In this document: piece after piece, positions 8,138-16,500 of the stretch
How the letters are laid out: the number at the start of each line of letters is the position of its first letter
How positions within the stretch are numbered: the stretch's first letter is position 1
Source of the DNA: Deltaproteobacteria bacterium
GTDB lineage: Bacteria; Myxococcota_A; Polyangia; DRWM01; JAAZOP01
Direction: 5' to 3'
Length of the DNA stretch: 64,000 bases
Assembly (NCBI GenBank): GCA_016218815.1
Contig: JACRCX010000021.1
Coordinates: 38,133-102,132, forward strand
Program-made: the position numbers and the translations under genes
Notes under the pieces: model-generated
What the model was told of the DNA's origin: nothing
The model's database searches: none
Seen by the model: only the letters and a program-made list of their open reading frames with translations

Positions 8138-9616
8138 CTACAGTTCGGTGGGCTCGAGCGTTGTCGGGGGCGCCATGCCGTCCATGTCGAACGAGAAGCC
8201 GAGGCTGAGGGCGATGACGTGGGTGACCGTGTCGTACGTGCCGTTGGCCTGGCCGTTGCTGAAGTACGGCGAAGTCGAGCCGACGGCGTTGTCCTTGGTG
8301 TCGCCCCACAGGGCGAGCATGTAGCCGACGTCGACCTTGAACAGGGTCGGGGCGCGGTAGCCCAGGCCGATGGTGATGAGGTGGCGGTTGCCGTCCGGCA
8401 GCATGCCGTCGTAGTAGGTCGGATTGGCCGGGTTGGTGACGTAGCCGTAGCCCAGGCGGATGGCCAGCTCGGGGATCGGCCGGTACTCGGCGCCGAACGA
8501 AACCTGCACGCCCGTGTTCCACTTCTTGGGGTAGATCGCGTTCGCGTTCAGCTCGCCCCCGCAGTTGTTGGGCGCGGGGCTGCCCTCGCAGTCGAACTTC
8601 ACCTGGAGCTGGTCGTAGCTCTCCCACAGGGCGACGTAGACGTCGGCGGCGAACGTGAAGTGCGGCAGCCCGAGGAACGCGATGCCGAAGTTCATGTTCC
8701 ACGGCAGCTCGATCGTCGTACTGCCGGGGGTGGTCTCCGGGAGCAGGCCCAGCCTGCGCATCGTCTCGCCCCAGCCGGGGAAGGCGGCCGCCGGTGCGGA
8801 GAAGTGCGCCGTGCCGGCGAAGTCCATCACGACGTTGCTGCGGACCGAAGCCCCGAACGAGATCCAGTCCTTGTCCGCGGCGAAGAACGAGAACTGGTAG
8901 CCGCCGCCGTGCCCGTCCCCCTCCATCGCCATCTCCACGATCGGCAGCGGATCGTCCGCCTGGTGCGCCATGTCGTAGATCTCGGTGGCATCCACGAGCT
9001 GCGTCAGCTTGGCCTTGCCGTAGACGTACGTGCCGCCGACGGCGAAGCTGAGCGCGTACTCGTCGGGCATGTCCAGGAGGGCGGCGATGTCCAGCGCCAG
9101 CGTCGGCTCGATGAAGTGCGTCTCGATGTACGTCTCGTACGCCGTGAGCTTCCCATCCCAGTCCTCGGGCCAGAACGTCCCCAGCCCGAACGGGTTGTTC
9201 CACGACAGCCCCGCGTGGAGCCACGGCACGATCTCCGCCGTGAAGTAGACGTGCGCGGGGTAGAAGACGTGGGACTCCGAGGTCGCCGAATGGCAGCTCC
9301 CCGCGGTCGCACAGATGTTGCCGTTGAGGCCGAGGACACGGGTCCCGTCCGGATTGTACGCGACGCCGCTCGGCGTGTACGTGATCTCCGGCAGCAGCAG
9401 CGTGTCGCCCACGACGAGCTGGAAGCCGTCCAGCTCCGTGATCGCCGCCGGGTTGTAGAATAGTGAAGACGGGTCGTCCCACAGCGCAGTCCGGGCGTCG
9501 GCCATCCCGGTCGCGATCGCCGAGTGTTCGTAGATGTAGAAGCCGCCCGCGCGCCCCTGGCTCGGGGCCAGGAGCGCGAGCGCGGCCGCCGTTACCAGGA
9601 GAGGCAGGCGGCGCAT
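8138..9616 (-). CDS. FadL/OmpP1/TodX-family outer-membrane transport protein
   Basis: 492 aa. A signal peptide (MRRLPLLVTAAALALLAPSQGRA) is followed by GGFYIYEHSAIATGMADART and YNPAAITELDG, the N-terminal hatch motifs of the FadL family, which import long-chain fatty acids and other hydrophobic compounds through a 14-strand barrel. Alternating hydrophobic/polar strands with aromatic girdles (YVALWESYDQLQ, GVQVSFGAEYRP, LITIGLGYR) continue to the C terminus. Length is typical of the family. It lies 9 bases downstream of a lipoprotein gene on the same strand and is probably co-transcribed with it from the promoter at 10602-10630. Confidence 0.9.
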   Translation of the reverse strand: MRRLPLLVTAAALALLAPSQGRAGGFYIYEHSAIATGMADARTALWDDPSSLFYNPAAITELDGFQLVVGDTLLLPEITYTPSGVAYNPDGTRVLGLNGNICATAGSCHSATSESHVFYPAHVYFTAEIVPWLHAGLSWNNPFGLGTFWPEDWDGKLTAYETYIETHFIEPTLALDIAALLDMPDEYALSFAVGGTYVYGKAKLTQLVDATEIYDMAHQADDPLPIVEMAMEGDGHGGGYQFSFFAADKDWISFGASVRSNVVMDFAGTAHFSAPAAAFPGWGETMRRLGLLPETTPGSTTIELPWNMNFGIAFLGLPHFTFAADVYVALWESYDQLQVKFDCEGSPAPNNCGGELNANAIYPKKWNTGVQVSFGAEYRPIPELAIRLGYGYVTNPANPTYYDGMLPDGNRHLITIGLGYRAPTLFKVDVGYMLALWGDTKDNAVGSTSPYFSNGQANGTYDTVTHVIALSLGFSFDMDGMAPPTTLEPTEL

Positions 9617-9625
9617 GGTCGAGAC

Positions 9626-10492
9626 CTACTCGGTGGCGATGAAGGGGAGGAAGTAGCAGTTGCCCGCGACGTTCGCCGCCGGGTGGATGTCGAACGTGTG
9701 CGGCGCCAGCGTGGCGGTGACGTTGGTCAGGCCCGTCAGCACGTCGGTCATCACCCAGATGCCGCTGGCCGAGGTCGCCGCCGGATCCATGAGACCCGTG
9801 AAGTCCGCGGTCGGGTACGCGAACGTGAGCGGCGTCCCGGCGCCCGAGCGCTCGATCGTCGCGCCGGCGAGCGGCGCGTGCGTGCCGTCGACGACGATTC
9901 CCATCACGATGCCGTCGCCTTCCGGATCGATCCCGGTCAGCGCCGCAATGCCGCCGGAGAGGGTGTTGGTCAACGCGAAGACGGGAGCCTCGAGCTTGTC
10001 CGCGTAGCCCTCGGTGTCCCACGCCGTCACGCCCGTGAGCGTCGGGAAGAAGTCCCCGGCCACGCCGTCGGCGGGGTCGTCGTCGGCCATCACGATCAAG
10101 CCGATGGCCACGTCGGTCACGTCCACGCAGTCCATGTGCCACGTGCCGTCGGCGTTGGTCGTCGTCGTCGCCAGGATGGTCGGCGTGCCCACGAGGGCCG
10201 AGATCGGATCGGCCGCCGCGAGGAACAGGCCGCCCGCGTCGGTGCCGCCGAGCGGCGTCACCAGTCCGGCGAGGTTGACGAAGTTGTCCGTCTGGTCGGC
10301 CGAACAAGTGGGCGTCTCGCCCGTCTCTTCCGGGACGTCCGCCTCGACCTCGGGCGTCACATCGGCATCCGCATCCGCCGCCACATCGCCGCCGTCGTCG
10401 CCCGTCACGTCCGGGGTTCCGCTGTCGTCGTCTCCGCACGACAACGGCATAGCCAGCGCGAAACAAATCAGCAACATCTTGGTAACGTTCAT
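9626..10492 (-). CDS. Lipoprotein, partner of the FadL-type porin
   Basis: 288 aa. The ATG at 10492 is preceded by a strong ribosome binding site (AGGAGGAG, 3-5 bases away), which decides the start. Residues 1-18 form a lipoprotein signal with lipobox PLSC. An Asp/Gly/Val-rich linker (DADADVTPEVEADVPEE) follows, then a globular part with carboxypeptidase-regulatory-like beta segments (VDGTHAPLAGATIERSGAG) near residues 205-235. No catalytic motif is seen. The first codons have lower GC than the surroundings. Its position directly ahead of the porin gene suggests an outer-membrane accessory role in hydrophobic-compound uptake; this is inference. Confidence 0.75.
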   Translation of the reverse strand: MNVTKMLLICFALAMPLSCGDDDSGTPDVTGDDGGDVAADADADVTPEVEADVPEETGETPTCSADQTDNFVNLAGLVTPLGGTDAGGLFLAAADPISALVGTPTILATTTTNADGTWHMDCVDVTDVAIGLIVMADDDPADGVAGDFFPTLTGVTAWDTEGYADKLEAPVFALTNTLSGGIAALTGIDPEGDGIVMGIVVDGTHAPLAGATIERSGAGTPLTFAYPTADFTGLMDPAATSASGIWVMTDVLTGLTNVTATLAPHTFDIHPAANVAGNCYFLPFIATE

Positions 10493-10601
10493 CTTCTCCT
10501 CCTCCCGCGCGGTCGCCCCGTCTCGTGGGGCCGACCCCGCAACCGTGCCCGAATCTGTCCGACCGTTCCCTCGCTCCGAGCTTCCTGTTCGAAGCGCGCG
10601 G

Positions 10602-10630
10602 AGTATAGCCGATTCCCCGCAACTTGGCAA
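10602..10630 (-). promoter_or_regulatory. Sigma70-like promoter for the lipoprotein-FadL operon
   Basis: On the minus strand TTGCCA (10630-10625) and TATACT (10607-10602) are separated by exactly 17 bases, inside the AT-richest part of the divergent spacer. The predicted transcript would start near 10595, giving a leader of about 100 bases. Confidence 0.6.
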
Positions 10631-10690
10631 GATCCGCGACAATGTTGCGACTTACTTGACCGCCGGACCCGGGCCACGTACACCTTGTGC

Positions 10691-12208
10691 GTGTTCGCAC
10701 GCCGCCTTCACCTGCTCGCACTCTCCATCGTCGTCCTGATTTCCGCCGTTCCCGCTCCCCCGGCCCACGGCGACGAAACCCACGTCGTCGCCGCCGGCGA
10801 GACCCTCTGGGGGATCGCACAACAGCACGACGTCTCGGTCGATGCCCTCCGCCAGGCCAACGACCTGGGCGACTCCGATCGCATCCTCCCCGGCCAACGC
10901 CTCCATCTCCCCGAGGCCGAGGGAACCGCAGCCGTCGAGTCCGTTGCCCCGCCTGAGCCCGCCCCCCTCGCCCCCCCCTGCCCCTTCCCGCCCGGACCAA
11001 CAACTCGCCCCGAACGCCCGACCAACAACCAAGAACTTCCCTCCTCCCCCCTCTCCTCCCCCTCCTCCCTCTCCGCCTTCTTCCGTGCCCTCCAACGCGT
11101 ACAGGACGACACTCCGGGCGCCCTCGCCCGCATCGCCCACTTCGGCGACTCCCACACCGCCTCGCCCTCCTTCCCCGGGTCGATCCGCCTCGCGCTCACC
11201 GCGCGGTTCGGCGACGCCGGCCCCGGGTTCATCCAGCCCGGCCGCCCCTGGCGCTCCTACGACCCCCAGGATATCGACGTCGGCGCCTCCGGCGACTGGA
11301 CCTTCGACCGCGTCCGCCGGACGGGCGATGACAACCTCGCCGACGGCCTCTACGGCCTCGGCGGCTGGTCGGCCCGCACGAGCAAGCAGGACGCCGAGAT
11401 CTGGCTCGCCACCGAGTCCGGCGAGTCGGTCTCCGGCTTCGACGTCGAGTACCTCGCCCAGCCCGACGGCGGCTCCGCCGACGTGCTCCTGGACGGCGCC
11501 GTCGTTGCCCGCATCGACTCCGACTCCGACGGCATCGCGGCCGAACGCCACCGCCTCCAGGCGGAAGATGCGGAACACCGCCTCGAGATCCGCGCCGTCG
11601 GCGACGGCGAGTTCCGCCTGCTCGGCGTCGAGACCGCCCGTCCCGGGCCCGGCGTCTTGTACGACGTCCTCGCCACCAACGGCGCCCGTGCCGACTGGCT
11701 CCTCTCCTGGAACGGCGACCTCTTCTCCGACTGCCTCGCCCGCCGCGACCCCGACCTCGTCGTCCTCATGTTCGGCACCAACGAGGCATCCGACTCCGAT
11801 CTCGATCTGGATCGCTTCTCGGCCGACTTCGCCCGCGTGCTGGAGCTGCTCCACACCTCCGCGCCCGACGCCTCCTGTCTCGTCCTGGCCCCCCCCGACA
11901 TGTCCGAGCGCCGCCACGGTCGCTACGCCGGCACGCCCGAGATTCTCCCGCCGCTCGTCGAGGCCGAGCGCTCGGCCGCAACCGCCGCCGGCTGCGCGTT
12001 CTTCGACACCTTCGCCGCCATGGGCGGCTCCGGCGCCATGGATCGCTGGGTCGCCGCCGACCCGTCCCTGGGCGCGGCCGACCACGTGCACCTGACCTCG
12101 CGCGGCTACCGCACCCTCGGCGAGGCCGTCGCCGCCGCCCTCCTCGACGCCTTCGACGCGTGGTCTTCCGGTGATTCCCCCGCCGTCGCTCCCCCCGAGG
12201 ACCGTTGA
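10691..12208 (+). CDS. LysM domain plus SGNH hydrolase/acyltransferase
   Basis: 505 aa. I use the GTG at 10691 because it gives a normal signal peptide (FARRLHLLALSIVVLISAVPAPPAHG); TTG 10685 is the alternative. Residues 34-78 are a LysM domain (HVVAAGETLWGIAQQHDVSV, with RILPGQRLHLP), which binds N-acetylglucosamine polymers, normally peptidoglycan. A Pro/Ser/Thr linker follows (about 80-130), part of which is repeat-family A sequence (PTNNQE). The SGNH domain has HFGDS (Ser154), FGTNE (Asn364) and DHVH (Asp464, His467). Tethering to peptidoglycan suggests an O-acetyltransferase or esterase acting on the wall or a wall-linked glycan; compare the paralogue at 6421 and the MBOAT at 13472. Confidence 0.8.
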   Translation: MFARRLHLLALSIVVLISAVPAPPAHGDETHVVAAGETLWGIAQQHDVSVDALRQANDLGDSDRILPGQRLHLPEAEGTAAVESVAPPEPAPLAPPCPFPPGPTTRPERPTNNQELPSSPLSSPSSLSAFFRALQRVQDDTPGALARIAHFGDSHTASPSFPGSIRLALTARFGDAGPGFIQPGRPWRSYDPQDIDVGASGDWTFDRVRRTGDDNLADGLYGLGGWSARTSKQDAEIWLATESGESVSGFDVEYLAQPDGGSADVLLDGAVVARIDSDSDGIAAERHRLQAEDAEHRLEIRAVGDGEFRLLGVETARPGPGVLYDVLATNGARADWLLSWNGDLFSDCLARRDPDLVVLMFGTNEASDSDLDLDRFSADFARVLELLHTSAPDASCLVLAPPDMSERRHGRYAGTPEILPPLVEAERSAATAAGCAFFDTFAAMGGSGAMDRWVAADPSLGAADHVHLTSRGYRTLGEAVAAALLDAFDAWSSGDSPAVAPPEDR

Positions 12209-12280
12209 CGAATCGCCAACACCGTTGTCAGGTCGCAACGCCTGGGACCCCGGCGTGGCACTCGCCCCCGCCCTCCGATC

Positions 12281-13339
12281 CTACCGACTTCCCGCGCTTT
12301 CCCGCCGTGGCACGCCCGGCGACCCGGATTCGTCCCGCCGTGGCACGCGAATTGCTGATTGCTGCCCCGGTCTGGTTCGAGCCGCAGCGTCAACTCGCTG
12401 ACCATGGACGGCCGGGAAGGAAAGGAACGGCCTCCGCGAAGAGCCGGTCCCGCCGCTCGCGGTCCCCACCTCCGCCATCCGCAGCAGCCGCTCGACCCGC
12501 TCGGGCGTCGGCGGGTGCGTGCGCAACGGATGACCCTCCGCCGCCGGACGCCCCCGCCCGAAGAACAACTCGAGCAGCGTCGGCCGCTCGACCGCGACCT
12601 CCGCCAGCGCCTCCGCCAGCCCCGCCGGGTCTCCCGTCAATCGCGCTGCCGTCGCGTCCGCCGCGAACTCCCGCTGCCGCGACATCGCCGCCTGCACCAT
12701 CAGCGCCGCGAACGGCAGCCCGATCACCAGCAGCAACGCGCCGAAGAAGATCTTCGGCCCCGCCAGGAGGAGCACCGGCAGGAAGAGCAGCAGCGCCACG
12801 TTGCCCAGCCTCGAGATGCCGAGCAGCAGCGACACCATCGAACCCGAGACCGACGCCAGCGCCAGGTCCCGGTGCCGGATGTGCGCGATCTCGTGCGCCA
12901 GCACCCCCGCCAACCCCCGCGCGTCCAGCCGACCCAGGAGCCCCGCCGTCACCACCAGCGTCGCCCGCTCGGGGTCCCGCCCCAGCGTCGCCGCGTTCGG
13001 CTGCCACGACGGCGCCAGGAAGATCCGCGGCGCCGCGACTCCCGCCCGCACGCTCAATGCTCCCACCAGGTCGTGCACCAGCGGCGCCTGCCCGTATCCC
13101 AGCGGCTGCGCCCGCACCGCCCGCAGGACGTACGCCTCCCCGAACGAGCCCCCCGTCGCCGCCAGCACCACCCCCAGACCCGCCAGCACCACGGCGCCCG
13201 CCGTCCCCGCGATGAGCCACCCGGCCAGGACCACGATCGACGCGAGCAGCCCCAGCAGCGCCGCCGTCGCCAGCCCCGACTGCCACACCGCCGCCCTCGC
13301 GCTCGCCTCCAGGAACTCCCTCTTCGCCGGCCAAGCCAT
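12281..13339 (-). CDS. htpX: HtpX-like membrane zinc metalloprotease (M48B)
   Basis: 352 aa. The start at 13339 is preceded by GGGGAG at 8-9 bases; an ATG at 13375 would add 12 residues. Two N-terminal membrane helices (LATAALLGLLASIVVLAGWLI and AVVLAGLGVVLAATGG) are followed by VLAHEIAHI with the zinc ligands His149 and His153 and catalytic Glu150, two further hydrophobic segments and QREFAADATAARL with the third ligand Glu. HtpX enzymes degrade misfolded membrane proteins from the cytoplasmic face. The last 40 residues are basic and low complexity and correspond to a repeat-containing stretch at 12281-12400 (GTGGCACGC units), so the native C terminus may have been extended. Confidence 0.88.
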   Translation of the reverse strand: MAWPAKREFLEASARAAVWQSGLATAALLGLLASIVVLAGWLIAGTAGAVVLAGLGVVLAATGGSFGEAYVLRAVRAQPLGYGQAPLVHDLVGALSVRAGVAAPRIFLAPSWQPNAATLGRDPERATLVVTAGLLGRLDARGLAGVLAHEIAHIRHRDLALASVSGSMVSLLLGISRLGNVALLLFLPVLLLAGPKIFFGALLLVIGLPFAALMVQAAMSRQREFAADATAARLTGDPAGLAEALAEVAVERPTLLELFFGRGRPAAEGHPLRTHPPTPERVERLLRMAEVGTASGGTGSSRRPFLSFPAVHGQRVDAAARTRPGQQSAIRVPRRDESGSPGVPRRESAGSR

Positions 13340-13419
13340 CCCACTCGCTCCCCGCCCCCCGCTTTCCGGCAACATATCCACTCCGCCCACACGCTCAACG
13401 CCCCTCCCGCCCGTGCCCG

Positions 13420-13456
13420 GAACCAATAACCAATGACCAAGGACCAAGAACCTGCA
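13420..13456 (+). repeat. Dispersed repeat family A, copy upstream of the MBOAT gene
   Basis: Tandem ACCAATAACCAATGACCAAG units fill most of the 132-base divergent spacer between htpX and the MBOAT gene. Confidence 0.75.
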
Positions 13457-13471
13457 AAACTCCCCCCGCCC

Positions 13472-14890
13472 ATGTCCTTCCAGACCCTCGACTACCTCCT
13501 CTTCCTCGCCGCCGTTGCGCTCCTGCTGCGCCTTGTCGCCGCCCACCGCACCGCGCGCCTTGCCCTGCTCGTCACCGCCAGCTACGCCTTCTACGCCTTC
13601 GGCCGGCCGCTCCACCTCCTCGTCCTGGTCGGCCTCACCGGCGTCGATTGGCTGTTCATCCGCGCCATCCACCGCGCCCGCGCCGCCCGCCGCAAGCTGC
13701 TCCTGAGCGCGGCCGTCGCCGTCGACCTCCTGGTCCTGGCCGCGTTCAAGTACGCCGCCTTCCTCTCCGGCGCTGTCACCGGCAGCCTCGCCGCCCTGGG
13801 CGCCGGCGTCGAGCCCGTGACGATCAGCCTCGGCTTCCCCCTCGGCGTGTCGTTCTACGTCTTCTCCTCCCTCACCTGCTCCATCGACGTCTACCGCGGC
13901 CGGTGCGAGCCCCCCGCCTCGCTCCTCGACTACGCCGCCTTCGTCTCGTTCTTCCCCAAGATCGTTGCCGGGCCGATCGCCCGCGCCCGCCAGTTCCTCC
14001 CCCAACTCGCCTCCCCACCCGACTTCACCGACGCCGCCACGAGCCACGGCTTGTTCCTGGTCCTTGCCGGCCTCGTCAAGAAGATCGCCCTGGCCGATTT
14101 CCTCGGGCGTAACCTCGTCGAGCGCGTCTTCGATGCACCCCAACGCTACTCCTCGCTCGAGGTCCTCGCGGGCGTCTACGCCTACACCTTCCAGATCTAC
14201 TGCGACTTCTCGGGCCTCACCGACATCGCCATCGGCTCGGCCCTGATCCTCGGCTTCCGCCTGCCGCGGAACTTCGATCTGCCGTACCGCTCCGCCGACC
14301 TCCAGGAGTTCTGGCGGCGGTGGCACATGTCCCTCTCCACGTGGCTACGCGACTACCTCTACGTCCCGCTCGGCGGCAACCGCCGCGGCAGGGCCCGCAC
14401 CTACCTGAACCTCTTCCTCACCATGCTCCTGGGCGGGCTGTGGCACGGCGCCGGTTGGACCTTCCTCGCCTGGGGCGGCCTGCACGGCCTGGGCCTGGCC
14501 GCGACCCGCGCGGTCCAGCGCCTCCGCGCGCGTCTCGGCCGCCCGCGCGCACCCACCTTCGCCGGTCGCCTGCTGGGCGGCGTCCTCACCTTCCACTTCG
14601 TCGCGTTCTGCTGGATCTTCTTCCGCGCGCCCGACTTCGACGCGGCCCGCGCCGTCCTCGCGAAGCTCGGCGAAGGCACCACCTGGGCGCCCAACCTCAC
14701 GCCCACGATCCTCGGCGTGCTGGGCGTCGCCGTCGCGCTGCACTTCCTGCCGCGCCTCCTCTACGAGCGCGCCCGCGCGGCCTTCGTCGGGGCCCCCGCG
14801 GTCGCCCAGGCCGCCGTGCTCGTCGCGGCGGGGTTCGCGCTCGCGAGCGTCGCCACCCGCTTCGTGCCCTTCATCTACCAGGGATTCTAG
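13472..14890 (+). CDS. MBOAT-family O-acyltransferase (AlgI/PatA type)
   Basis: 472 aa, polytopic. The ATG at 13472 (MSFQTLDYLLFLAAVALLL) matches the usual MBOAT N terminus; an upstream ATG at 13433 lies inside a repeat and is not used. Diagnostic family residues are WRRWHMSLSTWLRDYLY with His285 and GLWHGAGW with the invariant His325, and FPKIVAGPI plus FQIYCDFSGLTDIAIG in between. Members move acetyl groups across the inner membrane to periplasmic SGNH partners that acetylate alginate, peptidoglycan or other polysaccharides. Two candidate SGNH partners are at 6421 and 10691. Converges with the carboxyltransferase gene. Confidence 0.92.
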   Translation: MSFQTLDYLLFLAAVALLLRLVAAHRTARLALLVTASYAFYAFGRPLHLLVLVGLTGVDWLFIRAIHRARAARRKLLLSAAVAVDLLVLAAFKYAAFLSGAVTGSLAALGAGVEPVTISLGFPLGVSFYVFSSLTCSIDVYRGRCEPPASLLDYAAFVSFFPKIVAGPIARARQFLPQLASPPDFTDAATSHGLFLVLAGLVKKIALADFLGRNLVERVFDAPQRYSSLEVLAGVYAYTFQIYCDFSGLTDIAIGSALILGFRLPRNFDLPYRSADLQEFWRRWHMSLSTWLRDYLYVPLGGNRRGRARTYLNLFLTMLLGGLWHGAGWTFLAWGGLHGLGLAATRAVQRLRARLGRPRAPTFAGRLLGGVLTFHFVAFCWIFFRAPDFDAARAVLAKLGEGTTWAPNLTPTILGVLGVAVALHFLPRLLYERARAAFVGAPAVAQAAVLVAAGFALASVATRFVPFIYQGF

Positions 14891-14936
14891 GGGAGAGAGG
14901 GAGAGGTCGACCGGAGAGCGGGGGAGGGTTCCGGTG

Positions 14937-16334
14937 TCAGGCCGGCGCGCCTGCGGGCAGCGCCCCGGAGACTCCCCCGGCCGCCGCGGCGGACTGTGCG
15001 GTCCGTCGCTTCTCGAGGTACGCCTGCCCGATCTGCGGGAACAGCGCGAGGATCAGCAGCTCCTCGTCGCTCGGGTCCAGCGCCGCGAACTTCTCGCGCG
15101 TCGCCGGCAGCTCCGGCGGCAGCACGTCCGCCGGCCGCTCCAGGATCGGCTTCTCCCCCGCCAGCACCTTTGCCCGCAAGCCCTCGTCCATCGGCGCCGG
15201 CGGCCGTCCGTACAGCCCGCGGAAGTAGTCCCGCGTCTCCGCCGTCACCACGGAGTACCGCGCGCCCGTCACGACGTTCATCGCGGCCTGCGAGCCCACG
15301 ATCTGGCTCGACGGCGTCACCAGCGGCGGATAGCCCATCTCCGCACGCACCCGCGGCACTTCGTCCAGCACCTCCGCCATCCGCTCGCTCGCCCCCAGGT
15401 CCTTGAGCTGCGAGATGAGGTTCGACAGCATCCCACCGGGGATCTGCGAGCGCAGCACGCGGCCGTCCACCCCCGACTTCCCGGTGTCGAACGCCTTGTA
15501 CTTCGCCCGCACATTCCGGAAGTGCGCCGCCTCCCGCTCCACCGCGTCCAGGTCGACCTGCACCGAGCGTCCCGCCGCCTGCGCGATCACCGCCAGCGTC
15601 TCCACCGCCGGGAGGCTCGACCCCCCGGAGAACGGTCCGACCGCCCCGTCGACCTCTTCCGCCCCCGCTTCCGCCGCCGCCATGCAGGCCGCCTCCGCGA
15701 AGCCGTTCGTCGTGTGCGTGTGGATCACCACCGGCAGGCCGACCTTGCGCCGCAAGGCCCGCACCAACTCGAACGCCGCCGCCGGCGTCATCAACCCCGC
15801 CATGTCCTTGATGCAGAGCTGTTCCGACCCCAGCTCCGCCAGCCGCCGCCCGACCTCCACGAAACTCTCCGGCGTGTGCACCGGGCTCGTCGTGTAGCAG
15901 ATCCCCCCCTCCACCCGCTTCCCGTTCGCCAGCACCGCCGCGATCGAACGCTCGAGGTTCCGTACGTCGTTCAAGGCGTCGAACACGCGGAACAAGTCCA
16001 CGCCGCCGATCGCCGCCCGCGCCACGAACAGGTCCACCACGTCGTCCGCGTAGTGCCGGTACCCCACCAGGTTCTGCCCGCGCAGCAGCATCCGCACCGT
16101 CGTCGTCGGCAGCCCCCATCGGATCACCGACAGCCGCTCCCACGGGTCCTCCCCGCAGAACCGCAGCGCCGCGTCGAACGTCGCCCCGCCCCACGCCTCC
16201 ACCGACGCGTACCGCGCCGCCTCCACCGCCGGCAGCGCGTCCCGCATGTCCTCCGTGCTCACCCGCGTCGCGAACATCGACTGGTGCCCGTCGCGCAGCG
16301 TCACGTCCGAAATCGCCAAAGCCCGCTCGTACAT
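14937..16334 (-). CDS. Carboxyltransferase subunit of a biotin enzyme (pyruvate carboxylase B / oxaloacetate decarboxylase alpha type)
   Basis: 465 aa. The HMGL-like TIM barrel carries TLRDGHQS (12-19), the carboxylated lysine in CIKDMAG (Lys176) and the metal ligands in VIHTHTTNG (His205, His207). The enzyme transfers carboxyl between carboxybiotin and pyruvate/oxaloacetate. The family often continues into a biotinyl domain with an MKM motif; here the chain stops after a short Ala/Gly tail, so biotin must be carried by a separate protein that is not in the window. GGGAG precedes the ATG at 16334. Divergent from the MBL gene at 16501. Confidence 0.88.
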   Translation of the reverse strand: MYERALAISDVTLRDGHQSMFATRVSTEDMRDALPAVEAARYASVEAWGGATFDAALRFCGEDPWERLSVIRWGLPTTTVRMLLRGQNLVGYRHYADDVVDLFVARAAIGGVDLFRVFDALNDVRNLERSIAAVLANGKRVEGGICYTTSPVHTPESFVEVGRRLAELGSEQLCIKDMAGLMTPAAAFELVRALRRKVGLPVVIHTHTTNGFAEAACMAAAEAGAEEVDGAVGPFSGGSSLPAVETLAVIAQAAGRSVQVDLDAVEREAAHFRNVRAKYKAFDTGKSGVDGRVLRSQIPGGMLSNLISQLKDLGASERMAEVLDEVPRVRAEMGYPPLVTPSSQIVGSQAAMNVVTGARYSVVTAETRDYFRGLYGRPPAPMDEGLRAKVLAGEKPILERPADVLPPELPATREKFAALDPSDEELLILALFPQIGQAYLEKRRTAQSAAAAGGVSGALPAGAPA

Positions 16335-16434
16335 CGCTCCCTCTCCCTCTCGCGCCCCCGTCGTCCCCCCCGAACCGCCCAGACATAACCCGTCCCCCCG
16401 CCCGACGCAAAGCCCCCTCGCCTCGCCCTCTCCC

Positions 16435-16467
16435 CTATCGGTGTCCATCGGTGTCCATCGGTGGTTT
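16435..16467 (-). repeat. Dispersed repeat family D, copy 2
   Basis: Reverse-strand copy of the ACCGATGGAC repeat, in the divergent spacer between the carboxyltransferase and MBL genes. Here it is not attached to the end of a recognised gene. Confidence 0.85.
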
Positions 16468-16500
16468 CTTCCTTCCCTCCCGGAGTACCATCGCCCCGCG

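Noticed and set aside
8034..11003. 989-codon minus-strand frame overlapping the FadL and lipoprotein genes
   Set aside because: Arg/Gly-rich reading in another frame of the FadL and lipoprotein genes, which have proper starts, signals and family motifs.
12205..13429. Two long plus-strand frames opposite htpX
   Set aside because: Pro/Arg/Ala-rich shadows; the minus strand carries HEIAH and membrane helices of HtpX.
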